22,639 bases of DNA from a virus. The notes under the pieces were generated by a model. That model worked only from the letters and a program-made list of their open reading frames with translations, was not told where the DNA came from and ran no database searches. The number at the start of each line of letters is the position of its first letter. Position 1 is the first letter of the stretch. The stretch covers positions 1-22,639 of IMG/VR virus record IMGVR_UViG_3300009408_000034. The stretch is one strand, 5' to 3'. The position numbers and the translations under genes were made by a program. Shown piece by piece: positions 5,146 to 11,697 of this stretch.

Positions 5146-5285
5146 GTCTATATCAGATTAAACATAGCGAAAAGCCAAGTGAGGTACGTAATAGGATTGT
5201 AGCTCTATGCGGTGATGTGCCGCGAATTGAACTTTTTGCCCGTGAAAAAACTCCCGGCTGGGATGCTTGGGGTAATGAGGTATAA
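5142..5285 (+). pseudogene. C-terminal remnant of an MT-A70 family DNA adenine methyltransferase
   Basis: The 47-residue frame reads MSLYQIKHSEKPSEVRNRIV, then ALCGDVPRIELFAREKTPGW and DAWGNEV. The pattern 'HSxKPxxVRxRIxxLxGDxPRIELFARxxxxGWDxWGNEV' is the C-terminal signature of phage and bacterial MT-A70 N6-adenine methyltransferases. A full enzyme has roughly 170-230 residues, including the DPPW catalytic motif, and none of that precedes this piece. It begins exactly where the 54-base repeat ends, so the upstream part was probably lost in the same recombination. The TAA stop at 5283 lies inside the first attC-like element. Catalysis is impossible from this fragment alone. Confidence 0.8.
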
Positions 5286-5338
5286 CGACCATTATTAAGC
5301 GGTAAGCGTAGCGAATCCGCTGGAATTAATTGTTATGT
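5280..5338 (+). other. attC-like site 1 (integron 59-base-element-like)
   Basis: The element runs from GTATAAC (5280-5286) to GTTATGT (5332-5338), 59 bp. ATAAC (5282-5286) pairs with GTTAT (5332-5336). Inside, ATTA (5291-5294) pairs with TAAT (5327-5330), TT (5295-5296) with AA (5324-5325), and AGCGG (5298-5302) with CCGCT (5317-5321), leaving unpaired bases on one side as attC stems do. The stop codon of the preceding frame lies in its TAAC box, a habit of integron cassettes. The end box differs from consensus GTTRRRY at one purine. A simple stem-loop without integron origin is the alternative. Confidence 0.55.
5282..5305 (+). repeat. 24-base direct repeat, copy 1 (5' half of attC-like site 1)
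   Basis: Bases 5282-5305 are identical to 5532-5555. The repeat begins ATAACGACCATTATTAAGCG and includes the stop codon of the preceding reading frame in both places. The 3' halves of the two elements differ. Confidence 0.93.
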
Positions 5339-5358
5339 TGACTATAGGAGCAAGGGGT

Positions 5359-5535
5359 ATGACAGATTTTTATAGCAAGTTTCACCCGAAAGCAAGAACA
5401 GGAAAAGAGTGTAAAAAAGTTAAGTGCGAGAGATATAATGATTACTTGGCGTGGAGGCTAGGGAGCGATGCCTTAGAGTATTGTATGGCGTGTAAAAACG
5501 CTCACGTATCACAGTATAAGAGCAGCAAAACATAA
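5359..5535 (+). CDS. Four-cysteine zinc-knuckle-like protein in a cassette-like unit (58 residues)
   Basis: The ATG at 5359 is chosen because AGGAG (5346-5350) lies eight bases upstream; an in-frame ATG at 5335 falls inside the attC-like end box and has no ribosome site. The protein is MTDFYSKFHPKARTGKECKK, then a VKCERYNDYLAW segment and CMACKNAHVSQYK. C18-x4-C23 and C42-x2-C45 would form one zinc site. The family is not recognised, though short phage proteins with 'CxxCKxAxVxQY' exist to my recollection. The gene fills a 252-bp unit bounded by attC-like elements, and its TAA stop lies in the second one. The role is unknown. Confidence 0.6.
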   Translation: MTDFYSKFHPKARTGKECKKVKCERYNDYLAWRLGSDALEYCMACKNAHVSQYKSSKT

Positions 5536-5590
5536 CGACCATTATTAAGCGGTAACGCTTTTTGTTGTCCGCTTGATGTTTTTGTTAGGC
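5530..5590 (+). other. attC-like site 2 (integron 59-base-element-like)
   Basis: This 61-bp element runs from ACATAAC (5530-5536) to GTTAGGC (5584-5590). GTTAGGC matches the GTTRRRY core perfectly. TAAC (5533-5536) pairs with GTTA (5584-5587), and AAGCGG (5547-5552) pairs with CCGCTT (5569-5574) around a 16-base loop. Between these stems pairing is weak. The first 24 matching bases are the same as in site 1, while the loop and 3' half differ, as in neighbouring attC sites. The stop codon of the 58-residue gene (5533-5535) lies within it. Integrase would cut between G5584 and T5585 if it is a true attC. Confidence 0.58.
5532..5555 (+). repeat. 24-base direct repeat, copy 2 (5' half of attC-like site 2)
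   Basis: This is identical to 5282-5305. The two copies are 250 bases apart and each overlaps the stop codon of the reading frame before it. Confidence 0.93.
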
Positions 5591-5615
5591 CGAACCTACT
5601 AAGGACTATGAACAC

Positions 5616-6362
5616 ATGACAATAAGACTAATGCAGGGCGATTGTCTTGAGCGAATGAAAGAAATTGAGAGCGGATCGGTTGATATGATATTGACTGACC
5701 CACCTTACGGCACGACTGCCTGTAAATGGGATAGTGTAATTCCGTTAGAACCAATGTGGGGGCAGTTGAAACGAGTGATTAAGCATAACGGAGCTATTGT
5801 AATGACAGCGAGCCAGCCGTTTACGACGACGCTGATAGCAAGCAATATGAAGATGTTTAAGTATTGCTGGGTATGGGAGAAAAACTTAAAGACTGGCAAT
5901 CTAAACGCAAGGAGAATGCCGATGGGAGGGCATGAGGATATAGCTATTTTTTGCGAAAAAAGCCCCACATATAACCCGCAAAAAAGACAAAGGATAAATG
6001 AGCAAAAGTCTGGGAATAAGAAGAACTCGAAAACCACTGTTTACGGTGGGCAAGGTGAGATGTATTTAGACAGGCAATCTGATTTAATAAATCCAGATAC
6101 AATTTTACGCGGAATTAAGTGTGTGCATAATTCTAGTGGTAAGGTACACCCCACACAAAAACCAATAGGCTTGATGGAATACCTAATCAAAACCTACACT
6201 AACGAAGGCGAGACGGTGTTAGACTTCACGATGGGCAGCGGAACCACTGGAGTAGCATGTAAAAATCTAAACCGAAGCTACATCGGCATTGAGCTGGATG
6301 AGGGATATTTCAAGATTGCACAAGACAGGATTAGTGCTGCAGAGGGTAGGAGTGAGGAGTAG
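5616..6362 (+). CDS. Site-specific DNA N6-adenine (or N4-cytosine) methyltransferase, beta class
   Basis: The 248-residue enzyme has the catalytic motif IV early (LTDPPYG, residues 26-32). The AdoMet-binding motif I comes late (VLDFTMGSGTTGVA, 201-214) after HPTQKP (178-183), and IELDEGYF follows (225-232). This order, with a target-recognition segment of about residues 95-165 between, defines the beta class. DPPY suggests adenine-N6 more often than cytosine-N4. It probably protects phage DNA from host restriction; no restriction enzyme gene is visible. It starts 26 bases after the second attC-like site, has AAGGA ten bases before the ATG, and ends five bases from the convergent holin gene. 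No attC-like element follows it. Confidence 0.9.
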   Translation: MTIRLMQGDCLERMKEIESGSVDMILTDPPYGTTACKWDSVIPLEPMWGQLKRVIKHNGAIVMTASQPFTTTLIASNMKMFKYCWVWEKNLKTGNLNARRMPMGGHEDIAIFCEKSPTYNPQKRQRINEQKSGNKKNSKTTVYGGQGEMYLDRQSDLINPDTILRGIKCVHNSSGKVHPTQKPIGLMEYLIKTYTNEGETVLDFTMGSGTTGVACKNLNRSYIGIELDEGYFKIAQDRISAAEGRSEE

Positions 6363-6367
6363 GCGGA

Positions 6368-6766
6368 TCATTTGCGCTTCATTACCTCGGTGACTTTGGG
6401 GGCCAATTTCTCAAGAGAGCGTCCTGTCACATACCCGCCCAAACCAATCTGCAACAGCGTCCATGCTTCTTTTGCAAGCGGATTTGGTAGCCAGCCAAAG
6501 CTATCTGCAACCACAAGCGCAAGGAAGGTCAGCATCGTAATGGGTCTCCAGCTTCGCTGCATCCATGAGTTGCCCTGCGCCTCCGCGATGATGATGCTGG
6601 ATTTTGATTCGAGTAGCTGCTTCTCATAGTCCATCATCTTCTCTGCCATTTGCGTTTGCAGAGCGAACATTTGACCACGGAGTTCGTTTGCTTTGTCTTT
6701 ATCCTCGACAAACTTACCGATCAGGTCGGTGACTGGCGTAACTAATCCTGAAATAAAACTCCACAT
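6368..6766 (-). CDS. Holin, 3TM / gene-transfer-agent holin type
   Basis: The 132-residue protein begins MWSFISGLVTPVTDLIGKFV and has an amphipathic charged helix (residues 22-58). The family-typical segment AEAQGNSWMQRSWRPITMLT (61-80) follows, leading into membrane helices at about 75-93 and 100-116, with a basic C-terminus (VTEVMKRK). The 'EAxGxSWxQRxWRPxxML' signature is that of 3TM holins, best known from gene transfer agents of alphaproteobacteria. It would permeabilise the inner membrane and release the M15 endolysin encoded upstream in the same operon. AAAGGAGG lies upstream of its ATG. It is the last gene of the late block. Confidence 0.8.
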   Translation of the reverse strand: MWSFISGLVTPVTDLIGKFVEDKDKANELRGQMFALQTQMAEKMMDYEKQLLESKSSIIIAEAQGNSWMQRSWRPITMLTFLALVVADSFGWLPNPLAKEAWTLLQIGLGGYVTGRSLEKLAPKVTEVMKRK

Positions 6767-6782
6767 ATCAATCCTCCTTTAT
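6764..6782 (-). repeat. 19-base leader repeat, copy 1 (ribosome site of the holin)
   Basis: On the minus strand this reads ATAAAGGAGGATTGATATG, a Shine-Dalgarno plus start codon. The same 19 bases occur at 7063-7081 before another small membrane protein. A duplicated translation leader suggests that one gene arose by insertion next to a copied leader. Confidence 0.85.
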
Positions 6783-6925
6783 ATATCCAAGAACCAAGCC
6801 AGCGCCGCACCACCTATAGCAGTACCGAGGGCAACATAGGTTCCACGTATTATCCACATCCATCGGCGGCGTACTCGACGAACAAAGTCGATCTCCTCCG
6901 CTGTAAGGGGTTCAATCTCAGGCAT
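6779..6925 (-). CDS. Small single-pass membrane protein of the lysis region (48 residues)
   Basis: The peptide is MPEIEPLTAEEIDFVRRVRR, then RWMWIIRGTYVALGTAIGGA and ALAWFLDI. The N-terminus is acidic with a basic RRVRRR patch, followed by one hydrophobic helix (about residues 24-46). Its start overlaps the stop of the gene before it (TAATG), and its end overlaps the holin's ribosome site. Position between endolysin and holin suggests an auxiliary or antiholin-like role; this is inference from context. No family is recognised. Confidence 0.55.
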   Translation of the reverse strand: MPEIEPLTAEEIDFVRRVRRRWMWIIRGTYVALGTAIGGAALAWFLDI

Positions 6926-7065
6926 TATAAACCTGTAATCTCTTCAAGCTGTGCCAACCGCTTTCGGTATTCCGCTTCTGCTTTCGCGTTCCATTTACGG
7001 CATATTAGCCAGCCTGTAACAAGGCCAAGGAATGCTCCAGCAAGAAATAAAAGTAGCTCAGTCAT
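6925..7065 (-). CDS. Small N-anchored membrane protein of the lysis region (46 residues)
   Basis: The peptide begins MTELLLFLAGAFLGLVTGWL, a membrane helix, continues ICRKWNAKAEAEYRKRLAQL and ends EEITGL, a charged helical tail. N-terminal anchor plus a short coiled tail is the layout of a miniature inner-membrane spanin subunit, but it is much shorter than known i-spanins, so this is only a hint. Its ribosome site is the 19-base leader shared with the holin. Stop and next start overlap (TAATG). Confidence 0.55.
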   Translation of the reverse strand: MTELLLFLAGAFLGLVTGWLICRKWNAKAEAEYRKRLAQLEEITGL

Positions 7066-7081
7066 ATCAATCCTCCTTTAT
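7063..7081 (-). repeat. 19-base leader repeat, copy 2
   Basis: This is identical to 6764-6782 and contains AAAGGAGG and the ATG of the 46-residue membrane protein. Confidence 0.85.
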
Positions 7082-7179
7082 TTTACTGGCAGTGAGGTCA
7101 GCGATTCCTCAACCATATCACGTGATTTCGTCCGCCTTAGGTAGCCCTCAAGTGGCACGCTACGGCTGCCAGTATTCAT
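7078..7179 (-). CDS. 33-residue ORF coupled to the endolysin gene
   Basis: Starting in an ATGA overlap with the endolysin stop, the frame reads MNTGSRSVPLEGYLRRTKSR and then DMVEESLTSLPVK. It is hydrophilic, with a basic centre and acidic end, and no membrane helix. The only support is translational coupling and the lack of any other gene in these bases. It may be a real small protein or a passive leader to the downstream membrane peptide, whose ribosome site overlaps its stop. Confidence 0.35.
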   Translation of the reverse strand: MNTGSRSVPLEGYLRRTKSRDMVEESLTSLPVK

Positions 7180-7721
7180 TCAACCACAATTTCTAAACGT
7201 TCCTTTGTGGCTGGCAAGCCAGCAAGTTGAAAGTGTGCGGCTTCCTTGAACTTCTGTGGGCCTTCACCAAGCCACTGTAGCCCAAGCCCTGTTCCAAGTC
7301 TTCCGGCGGTTTTATAGTCCCTGTGGTTCCCATCCTGAATGTATTTACCATCAGCGTCAAAGCATCCAATGTCATATGCACAAGCCCAGATACCATTGAA
7401 GATATGCAGCTTGTGGTGCTTGCTTTCTCCGGGCGCAGCCATTGTCAGGTGTTTGTGCGGCGGTAGCCAGTTTGGATAGGGCTGTGGCCCTACGGCTAGT
7501 AATACATCTGCACAGTGCTGGCAGCCAAGATGAATGAGGTCTTGAGCCTTTGCGCGTATTTCCTCAATGGAACGGGTTGCCCGGTACAGCCGCGCCTGCT
7601 TTTCCAGTGGCCTCCAAGTTTGCAATATCCTCATATCGATGCCTTCCTGCTTTGACTGATACAGGTGTTCAATGCATATGGCCCGAAGTGTTGGGGCCAG
7701 ATCATCAAGGTCTTTGCTCAT
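7176..7721 (-). CDS. Endolysin, M15-type zinc peptidase (L-Ala-D-Glu / D-Ala-D-Ala carboxypeptidase-like)
   Basis: In this 181-residue protein the N-terminal helix and RILQTWRPLEKQARLYR (31-47) match the substrate-side motif of phage M15 peptidases. The zinc ligands are probably His102 in GESKHHKLH (98-106), Asp117 in ACAYDIG (113-119) and His163 in EAAHFQL (160-166), the equivalents of SxHxxGxAxD and the late HxH/WHFE motif. LQWLGEGPQKFKEAAHFQ is the usual run-up. It cuts peptide cross-bridges of peptidoglycan during lysis. There is no signal peptide, so it needs the holin. An insertion of several residues lies between His102 and the AxD motif. Both ends overlap neighbours by four bases. Confidence 0.85.
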   Translation of the reverse strand: MSKDLDDLAPTLRAICIEHLYQSKQEGIDMRILQTWRPLEKQARLYRATRSIEEIRAKAQDLIHLGCQHCADVLLAVGPQPYPNWLPPHKHLTMAAPGESKHHKLHIFNGIWACAYDIGCFDADGKYIQDGNHRDYKTAGRLGTGLGLQWLGEGPQKFKEAAHFQLAGLPATKERLEIVVE

Positions 7722-8044
7722 GGCTTACTCCCGAAATGCAAGGCTGCCCAAACCGCACCCGATATTGCGGAAATAGCAATTACAAGTTTACCGATTTCAA
7801 TGATTGTGCGTTTCAACCATCCGGCACTATTCCACGCATCAACCATGCCCGACATGCTTCGTATTGAGTTTACAATTTCAGTTTGCGTATCCCGTATGGC
7901 CTTGACACTTTCATTGTGGTCATGAGTTAAAGATGAAATCTTCCCATCAAGCGTATTTATCTGAGCATGCAAGGCCGTGTGCATGACGTTCTCATGCTCT
8001 TTGATGGCATTCACAACGTCAGCGTGTGATGCTGGGCTTTTCAT
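7718..8044 (-). CDS. XhlA-like membrane protein with coiled-coil domain (108 residues)
   Basis: The start MKSPASHADVVNAIKEHENV is chosen because its ATG overlaps the upstream stop (ATGA); an upstream in-frame ATG (8080) would overlap that gene more. Residues about 8-70 are helical heptad-like sequence, and a single C-terminal membrane helix follows (TIIEIGKLVIAISAISGAVW AAL, about 78-103). Cytoplasmic coiled coil plus C-terminal helix is the layout of XhlA-type lysis accessory proteins. It is the gene directly before the endolysin and is translationally coupled to it. The assignment is from layout and context, not from a conserved motif. Confidence 0.5.
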   Translation of the reverse strand: MKSPASHADVVNAIKEHENVMHTALHAQINTLDGKISSLTHDHNESVKAIRDTQTEIVNSIRSMSGMVDAWNSAGWLKRTIIEIGKLVIAISAISGAVWAALHFGSKP

Positions 8045-8544
8045 ACAGGCCACTTCGAGTCGGCATGCTTCAATCCCCATGGACTTAATTTTCTGTTGCG
8101 GAATTGCTTGCCAACCTTCAGCTGTGCCATTCTGTCACCAGTCTCAGGGTTAATACGCCAGTCTTCACGGAGGTTATAGCCACTCTCCCAATACCATTTT
8201 CCAAACAAGTGGCGTTTCTTCATGGTGTATTCCGAGCCGTCCATAAGCTGAATCAGTGTCTTGTCAGTCATGGTTCTTATATTGGCTATCACACCATCCG
8301 GCCCCATCCCGTAATACCAAGCATTCAAAGGATTGCGGAATGCGTTCCACCTTACACGGCGCATAAACTGATTAGGAATCATCCGGCGATAGTTTGCATC
8401 GCCTTCTATCGTATCAGGCGTCCCGTTGCCGTACACAGAATCCAGCCACCGGAACCGGGTCGATGTAGCAGGTGTGAAGTAAGCAAGAACCGGCACAATG
8501 AACCAGCCTGCAACTGTTAAGATTATGGCTTTGAGTGTGAACAT
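8041..8544 (-). CDS. Phage protein with N-terminal membrane helix (167 residues)
   Basis: It begins MFTLKAIILTVAGWFIVPVL, a hydrophobic segment that may anchor it or act as a signal. A soluble, Trp/Tyr/Arg-rich domain follows (WLDSVYGNGTPDTIEGDANY, then RRVRWNAFRNPLNAWYY). The 'W(L/F)D...GDxxY.......R..W..RNPxNxxYY' pattern occurs in unnamed proteins near tail and lysis genes of many phages. Possible roles are membrane-bound lysis accessory or late-stage factor; I cannot decide. Both junctions are overlaps (TAATG and ATGA), so it belongs to the late operon. Confidence 0.6.
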   Translation of the reverse strand: MFTLKAIILTVAGWFIVPVLAYFTPATSTRFRWLDSVYGNGTPDTIEGDANYRRMIPNQFMRRVRWNAFRNPLNAWYYGMGPDGVIANIRTMTDKTLIQLMDGSEYTMKKRHLFGKWYWESGYNLREDWRINPETGDRMAQLKVGKQFRNRKLSPWGLKHADSKWPV

Positions 8545-8819
8545 TATTTCAGCTTTGCCCGTAGTGCGATTATCTGTTTATTCAATGTAGCGAGATACGC
8601 AGTGTCACCCTCTGCTAATGGGCGAATGCGTTTAATATCAATAGCCTCTATTTGAGCAATAATGTTGACATTACTCTCACGGTTCTGAATGGCTGTCCAA
8701 GCAGCAGAAATCTCCGCTTGCGTTGGTTTTCGGTTCCATCTCATCTCTGAAAAGACTGACCCATCGCCATCGGTCTCTGCATCAATTCCAAGTTCTCCTG
8801 CAATCGCTATGTAATTCAT
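8544..8819 (-). CDS. Small tail-region phage protein (91 residues)
   Basis: It begins MNYIAIAGELGIDAETDGDG and ends with the helical segment IIAQIEAIDIKRIRPLAEGD TAYLATLNKQIIALRAKLK. The latter resembles the 'IxALExxxxRxxREAxLGxxxxLxxLxxQIAALRAxL' ending of small proteins that commonly follow fibre genes, possibly acting in fibre assembly. The start overlaps the fibre gene stop by four bases. The role is inferred from position only. Confidence 0.6.
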   Translation of the reverse strand: MNYIAIAGELGIDAETDGDGSVFSEMRWNRKPTQAEISAAWTAIQNRESNVNIIAQIEAIDIKRIRPLAEGDTAYLATLNKQIIALRAKLK

Positions 8820-10144
8820 GGCTTAACCTCTGTTACTGAAATCCGCACCGCGGTCGATCCCCCCAAGAAACGGCCTGAAGAACCGCCATTGATATAAGCT
8901 GTTCCGGTATTCGGCCCTATGCGAACCCTGAATGTTGTTGCCGATGTGGTTCCTGCCGCCATCTCATGGCGAACACTATAAGTCTTAACCCAACCAGCGC
9001 TGCTGTTCCACACACGGCTCGCGCCTATTGCAGCAGCGGTGGTGTCTTGGAACAAGGCGATGATTATGGTAGCGCTTGTGGAAGAGCTTACTTGGTCAGC
9101 GGTTGCTTCTATAATCAATCTGTTTGTTGCCGAGACGGGAGTAATTGTGACCGTGGCATACTCGGCACCTTCTGTTATGGCGGGGATTGTGTCGTCATCC
9201 GGGATAATTGTTGAAGTGGAAGCGTATGTTGTGAATGGTGTACCTTCCACGCGCTGAACTAATTTTCCACCACCGTTCACGGATGCCAACTTAGCCACCC
9301 TGAATGTCGCGCCATCCTGCCAGACTACAACCATATCTCCAGCAGCCATGGTGATAGACGAGCCACCTACCACGTCAATAACGCCAGCCGAGTGTGTCAC
9401 ACTCCATGCCGCGTCTGCAATAAGTGTCCATGGGCCTGCCGCGCTGGAGGGTGTCCCGGCTGGAACGGTGAAGTCTGTGATGGTAGCCGTACCCGTTACG
9501 TGGACAGTGTTGCCGTCAGCGGGGAGGGCTAGGGTAGTTGCAGAGGCTATGTTTGCGCCAAGTTGAGTTGTGATTGTTCCGGTAAAGTCGTCCCCTGCAA
9601 GGGCAGCTTTTAATGATATTTCTGTGTCTAATTCATTTATCGCTGCTTGTCCAGTTGTAGCCGCTATATTGCCTGCCGGAGTATTAACAACATCCGATCC
9701 ATCTATTTTTGCAGGATTCAATAATTCCCATCGTGTATTGGTTAAATCATAGCGAAGAATAAGTTCATATCCATTGCCTACAATGTCACCCGCTACAAGC
9801 GCGGAACCTCCTTGTCGAACGATTGTCCTTGCAGTTAGTCCATTAGGAGCGAAAGTGGGCGTTGTCGTAGCATTTGCGAGCGTTGCACGCACAAAACATA
9901 ATTGCCCATCAACAAGGGCTGTGATTGCCGGAGAATAAACAGCCGTGATTGCATCGGCCGTTCCGCCGCCATCAACCCAATTAGTTGTTCCCTGCTGAAC
10001 CCCCTTTTTAATTGTGTCGCCATAAGGGACTGTATCGAGAGTGTATTTTTTTGAATTCCCGCCTCCGGTTTCCTGAAGTTCGCCTTCATCAGTTACTACT
10101 GGAACGGCTTTAAGTGTTAGATTTGCTATTGTTTTATTTGCCAT
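8816..10144 (-). CDS. Tail fibre / receptor-binding protein candidate (442 residues)
   Basis: I take the ATG at 10144 (MANKTIANLTLKAVPVVTDE) because it overlaps the upstream stop (TAATG). Residues 1-40 (GELQETGGGNSKKYTLDT) look like an attachment segment seen at the N-terminus of podophage fibre proteins. The remainder is rich in Ala, Thr, Gly, Ser and Val, with repeating beta-strand patterns. The C-terminal part (TVTITPVSATNRLIIEATAD, then IALFQDTTAAAIGASR) resembles a phage beta-structured host-contact domain. It probably trimerises and binds the cell surface. Ala/Thr richness and lack of catalytic motifs argue against a depolymerase. No variable repeat or reverse transcriptase was found near it. 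Confidence 0.7.
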   Translation of the reverse strand: MANKTIANLTLKAVPVVTDEGELQETGGGNSKKYTLDTVPYGDTIKKGVQQGTTNWVDGGGTADAITAVYSPAITALVDGQLCFVRATLANATTTPTFAPNGLTARTIVRQGGSALVAGDIVGNGYELILRYDLTNTRWELLNPAKIDGSDVVNTPAGNIAATTGQAAINELDTEISLKAALAGDDFTGTITTQLGANIASATTLALPADGNTVHVTGTATITDFTVPAGTPSSAAGPWTLIADAAWSVTHSAGVIDVVGGSSITMAAGDMVVVWQDGATFRVAKLASVNGGGKLVQRVEGTPFTTYASTSTIIPDDDTIPAITEGAEYATVTITPVSATNRLIIEATADQVSSSTSATIIIALFQDTTAAAIGASRVWNSSAGWVKTYSVRHEMAAGTTSATTFRVRIGPNTGTAYINGGSSGRFLGGSTAVRISVTEVKP

Positions 10145-11697
10145 TAAATTAACCCGCCTGTTTGAAATACCAGCCCTGTTGAATACCAATCGAAATTAGC
10201 GCTGGTTGATTTAATCTGGATGCGTGGGGAGAAAGATTCCCCTTGTAAAAGTACGCTTTCCCACCGTTTGATAACCGTTGCATCAGGGATTGAAGTCCTG
10301 AATGAACCGTCAGAAGTAACTCGCGCATCACCTGAATGTGTTATTCTGTTATCAAAAACCAGAGGCAGGTTCTCATCTGGATCGCCTGTTGGGTCAATGA
10401 AATCGACACCCATATCAAGTTTATATGAAACGTCATTGGAATCTGTTTTGCCGAAAAATGTACCTAGAGTAACAGTCTTTTGAATACCACTAAGCCCAAG
10501 TCTGTTCCATGCCTGTTGTCCGATCCCTATGATGAAGTTACCGTTATCAGAAGTCCCTGTATCAGCCTTGAACACTGTTCCATTCTCACCAAAATAAAGA
10601 TCATCATTCAATAAAGACCATGATCGCCCATTCCATGCTGTAAACTTTGTCCATGCGCCTGTGAGTGTATTCATCACATGCTGATCGAATTGTGTTGCAC
10701 TTACTGGAACATTGAAAAGAAGCATATTGGCTTTTGGATATTGGAGAATGTCCCATCCATAATTAGACTTATATGCAGATGTAACAGATAAAATCTCATT
10801 CCTGATATTATCTGAAACCTTGGATGCCGCGATATTACCAGCCCTCAAAACCTGAGACATCGGAATATACCCATCAGAAGTCAATACAACCAAATCACTT
10901 CCAACCTTGGCCAGCCCCCTAACTGACATAATTCCACCAATATGATAAATACCGACCAAAGCCCATGTGGCGCCGGGGTCATCGCCATTATAGACAATCA
11001 CATCACCGGATGACATACAGAATACAGCCAAATCGTTAACGCCATCGCCGGCATCAACAGTCCATGTTCCCATTGCTATCAAATTGCCGCCGAAGCCAGA
11101 AACACGACCTAATGGGAACTTGGTTAATGTACCTCCAAGAGCATTGGTTGCTGAATACCAAAAATCCTGAGTATTACTGTCCCAAAAATAACTTCTACCC
11201 TTGAAAACGTTGATTCCATTCAGGTTTGCCGGAGTAAGACCTGTTCCTGAAATGGTCATAGCCGAAACCGTAGACCCATTATATATCTGAGGTGCATCGG
11301 AGCCATTTACAAGACCCATTCTTGCGCCCCCGGCAGCATCATCGAATTGAGCAAATTGCCATTTGTCAGATATAAGTCCTGACTTTAATGATGAGGCAGT
11401 TCCAGCCGATGTGACATCCCAAAGGTTCCCGTTTGCTCCGGCAATCATTGTATTCGTTGAGCCAGCATCAAATTCAGCCAGAAAGAATACTTCACCGCCT
11501 AAACCTGTTGCGTGTGGTGTTGAACCGTTCCTGAGCGTAACCCCTCCGGATACAGGCCACATATTCTCCATCGTAACTGCGAATAGCGGATTCATAGAAT
11601 CAAGAGCATCGCGCACATTCCAGCCTTTTGACGGAGCAGGAATTGTAAGAGTTCTGCTTGTTCTCCCCTGATTGCTAGGGCGTAACGGCTGCCTCAC
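10144..11697 (-). CDS. gp10-like tail hub / packaged-DNA stabilisation protein (517 residues)
   Basis: The protein opens MRQPLRPSNQGRTSRTLTIP, followed by GWNVRDALDSMNPLFAVTME and NMWPVSGGVTLRNGSTPHAT. Repeated beta-rich units follow, with GxxxWxxxS and FGxxGxxF patterns suggesting a beta-propeller. This is the layout of the P22 gp10-type packaged-DNA stabilisation proteins that close the portal channel and join adaptor to tail. Its place between the adaptor and the fibre gene agrees. The remote similarity is inferred from structure-like patterns and gene order; another beta-propeller tail protein is the alternative. Four-base overlap with the adaptor gene. Confidence 0.6.
   Translation of the reverse strand: MRQPLRPSNQGRTSRTLTIPAPSKGWNVRDALDSMNPLFAVTMENMWPVSGGVTLRNGSTPHATGLGGEVFFLAEFDAGSTNTMIAGANGNLWDVTSAGTASSLKSGLISDKWQFAQFDDAAGGARMGLVNGSDAPQIYNGSTVSAMTISGTGLTPANLNGINVFKGRSYFWDSNTQDFWYSATNALGGTLTKFPLGRVSGFGGNLIAMGTWTVDAGDGVNDLAVFCMSSGDVIVYNGDDPGATWALVGIYHIGGIMSVRGLAKVGSDLVVLTSDGYIPMSQVLRAGNIAASKVSDNIRNEILSVTSAYKSNYGWDILQYPKANMLLFNVPVSATQFDQHVMNTLTGAWTKFTAWNGRSWSLLNDDLYFGENGTVFKADTGTSDNGNFIIGIGQQAWNRLGLSGIQKTVTLGTFFGKTDSNDVSYKLDMGVDFIDPTGDPDENLPLVFDNRITHSGDARVTSDGSFRTSIPDATVIKRWESVLLQGESFSPRIQIKSTSANFDWYSTGLVFQTGGLI

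Noticed and set aside
5299-5320. Rho-independent terminator instead of attC-like site 1
   Set aside because: The stem is only five pairs, with no T-run after it, and the outer boxes and the shared 24-base half in both elements are not explained by termination. Kept as an alternative only.
9039-9257. Plus-strand frame opposite the fibre gene with a hydrophobic product
   Set aside because: Mirror of Ala/Thr/Val-rich fibre codons; no start signal or operon partner.
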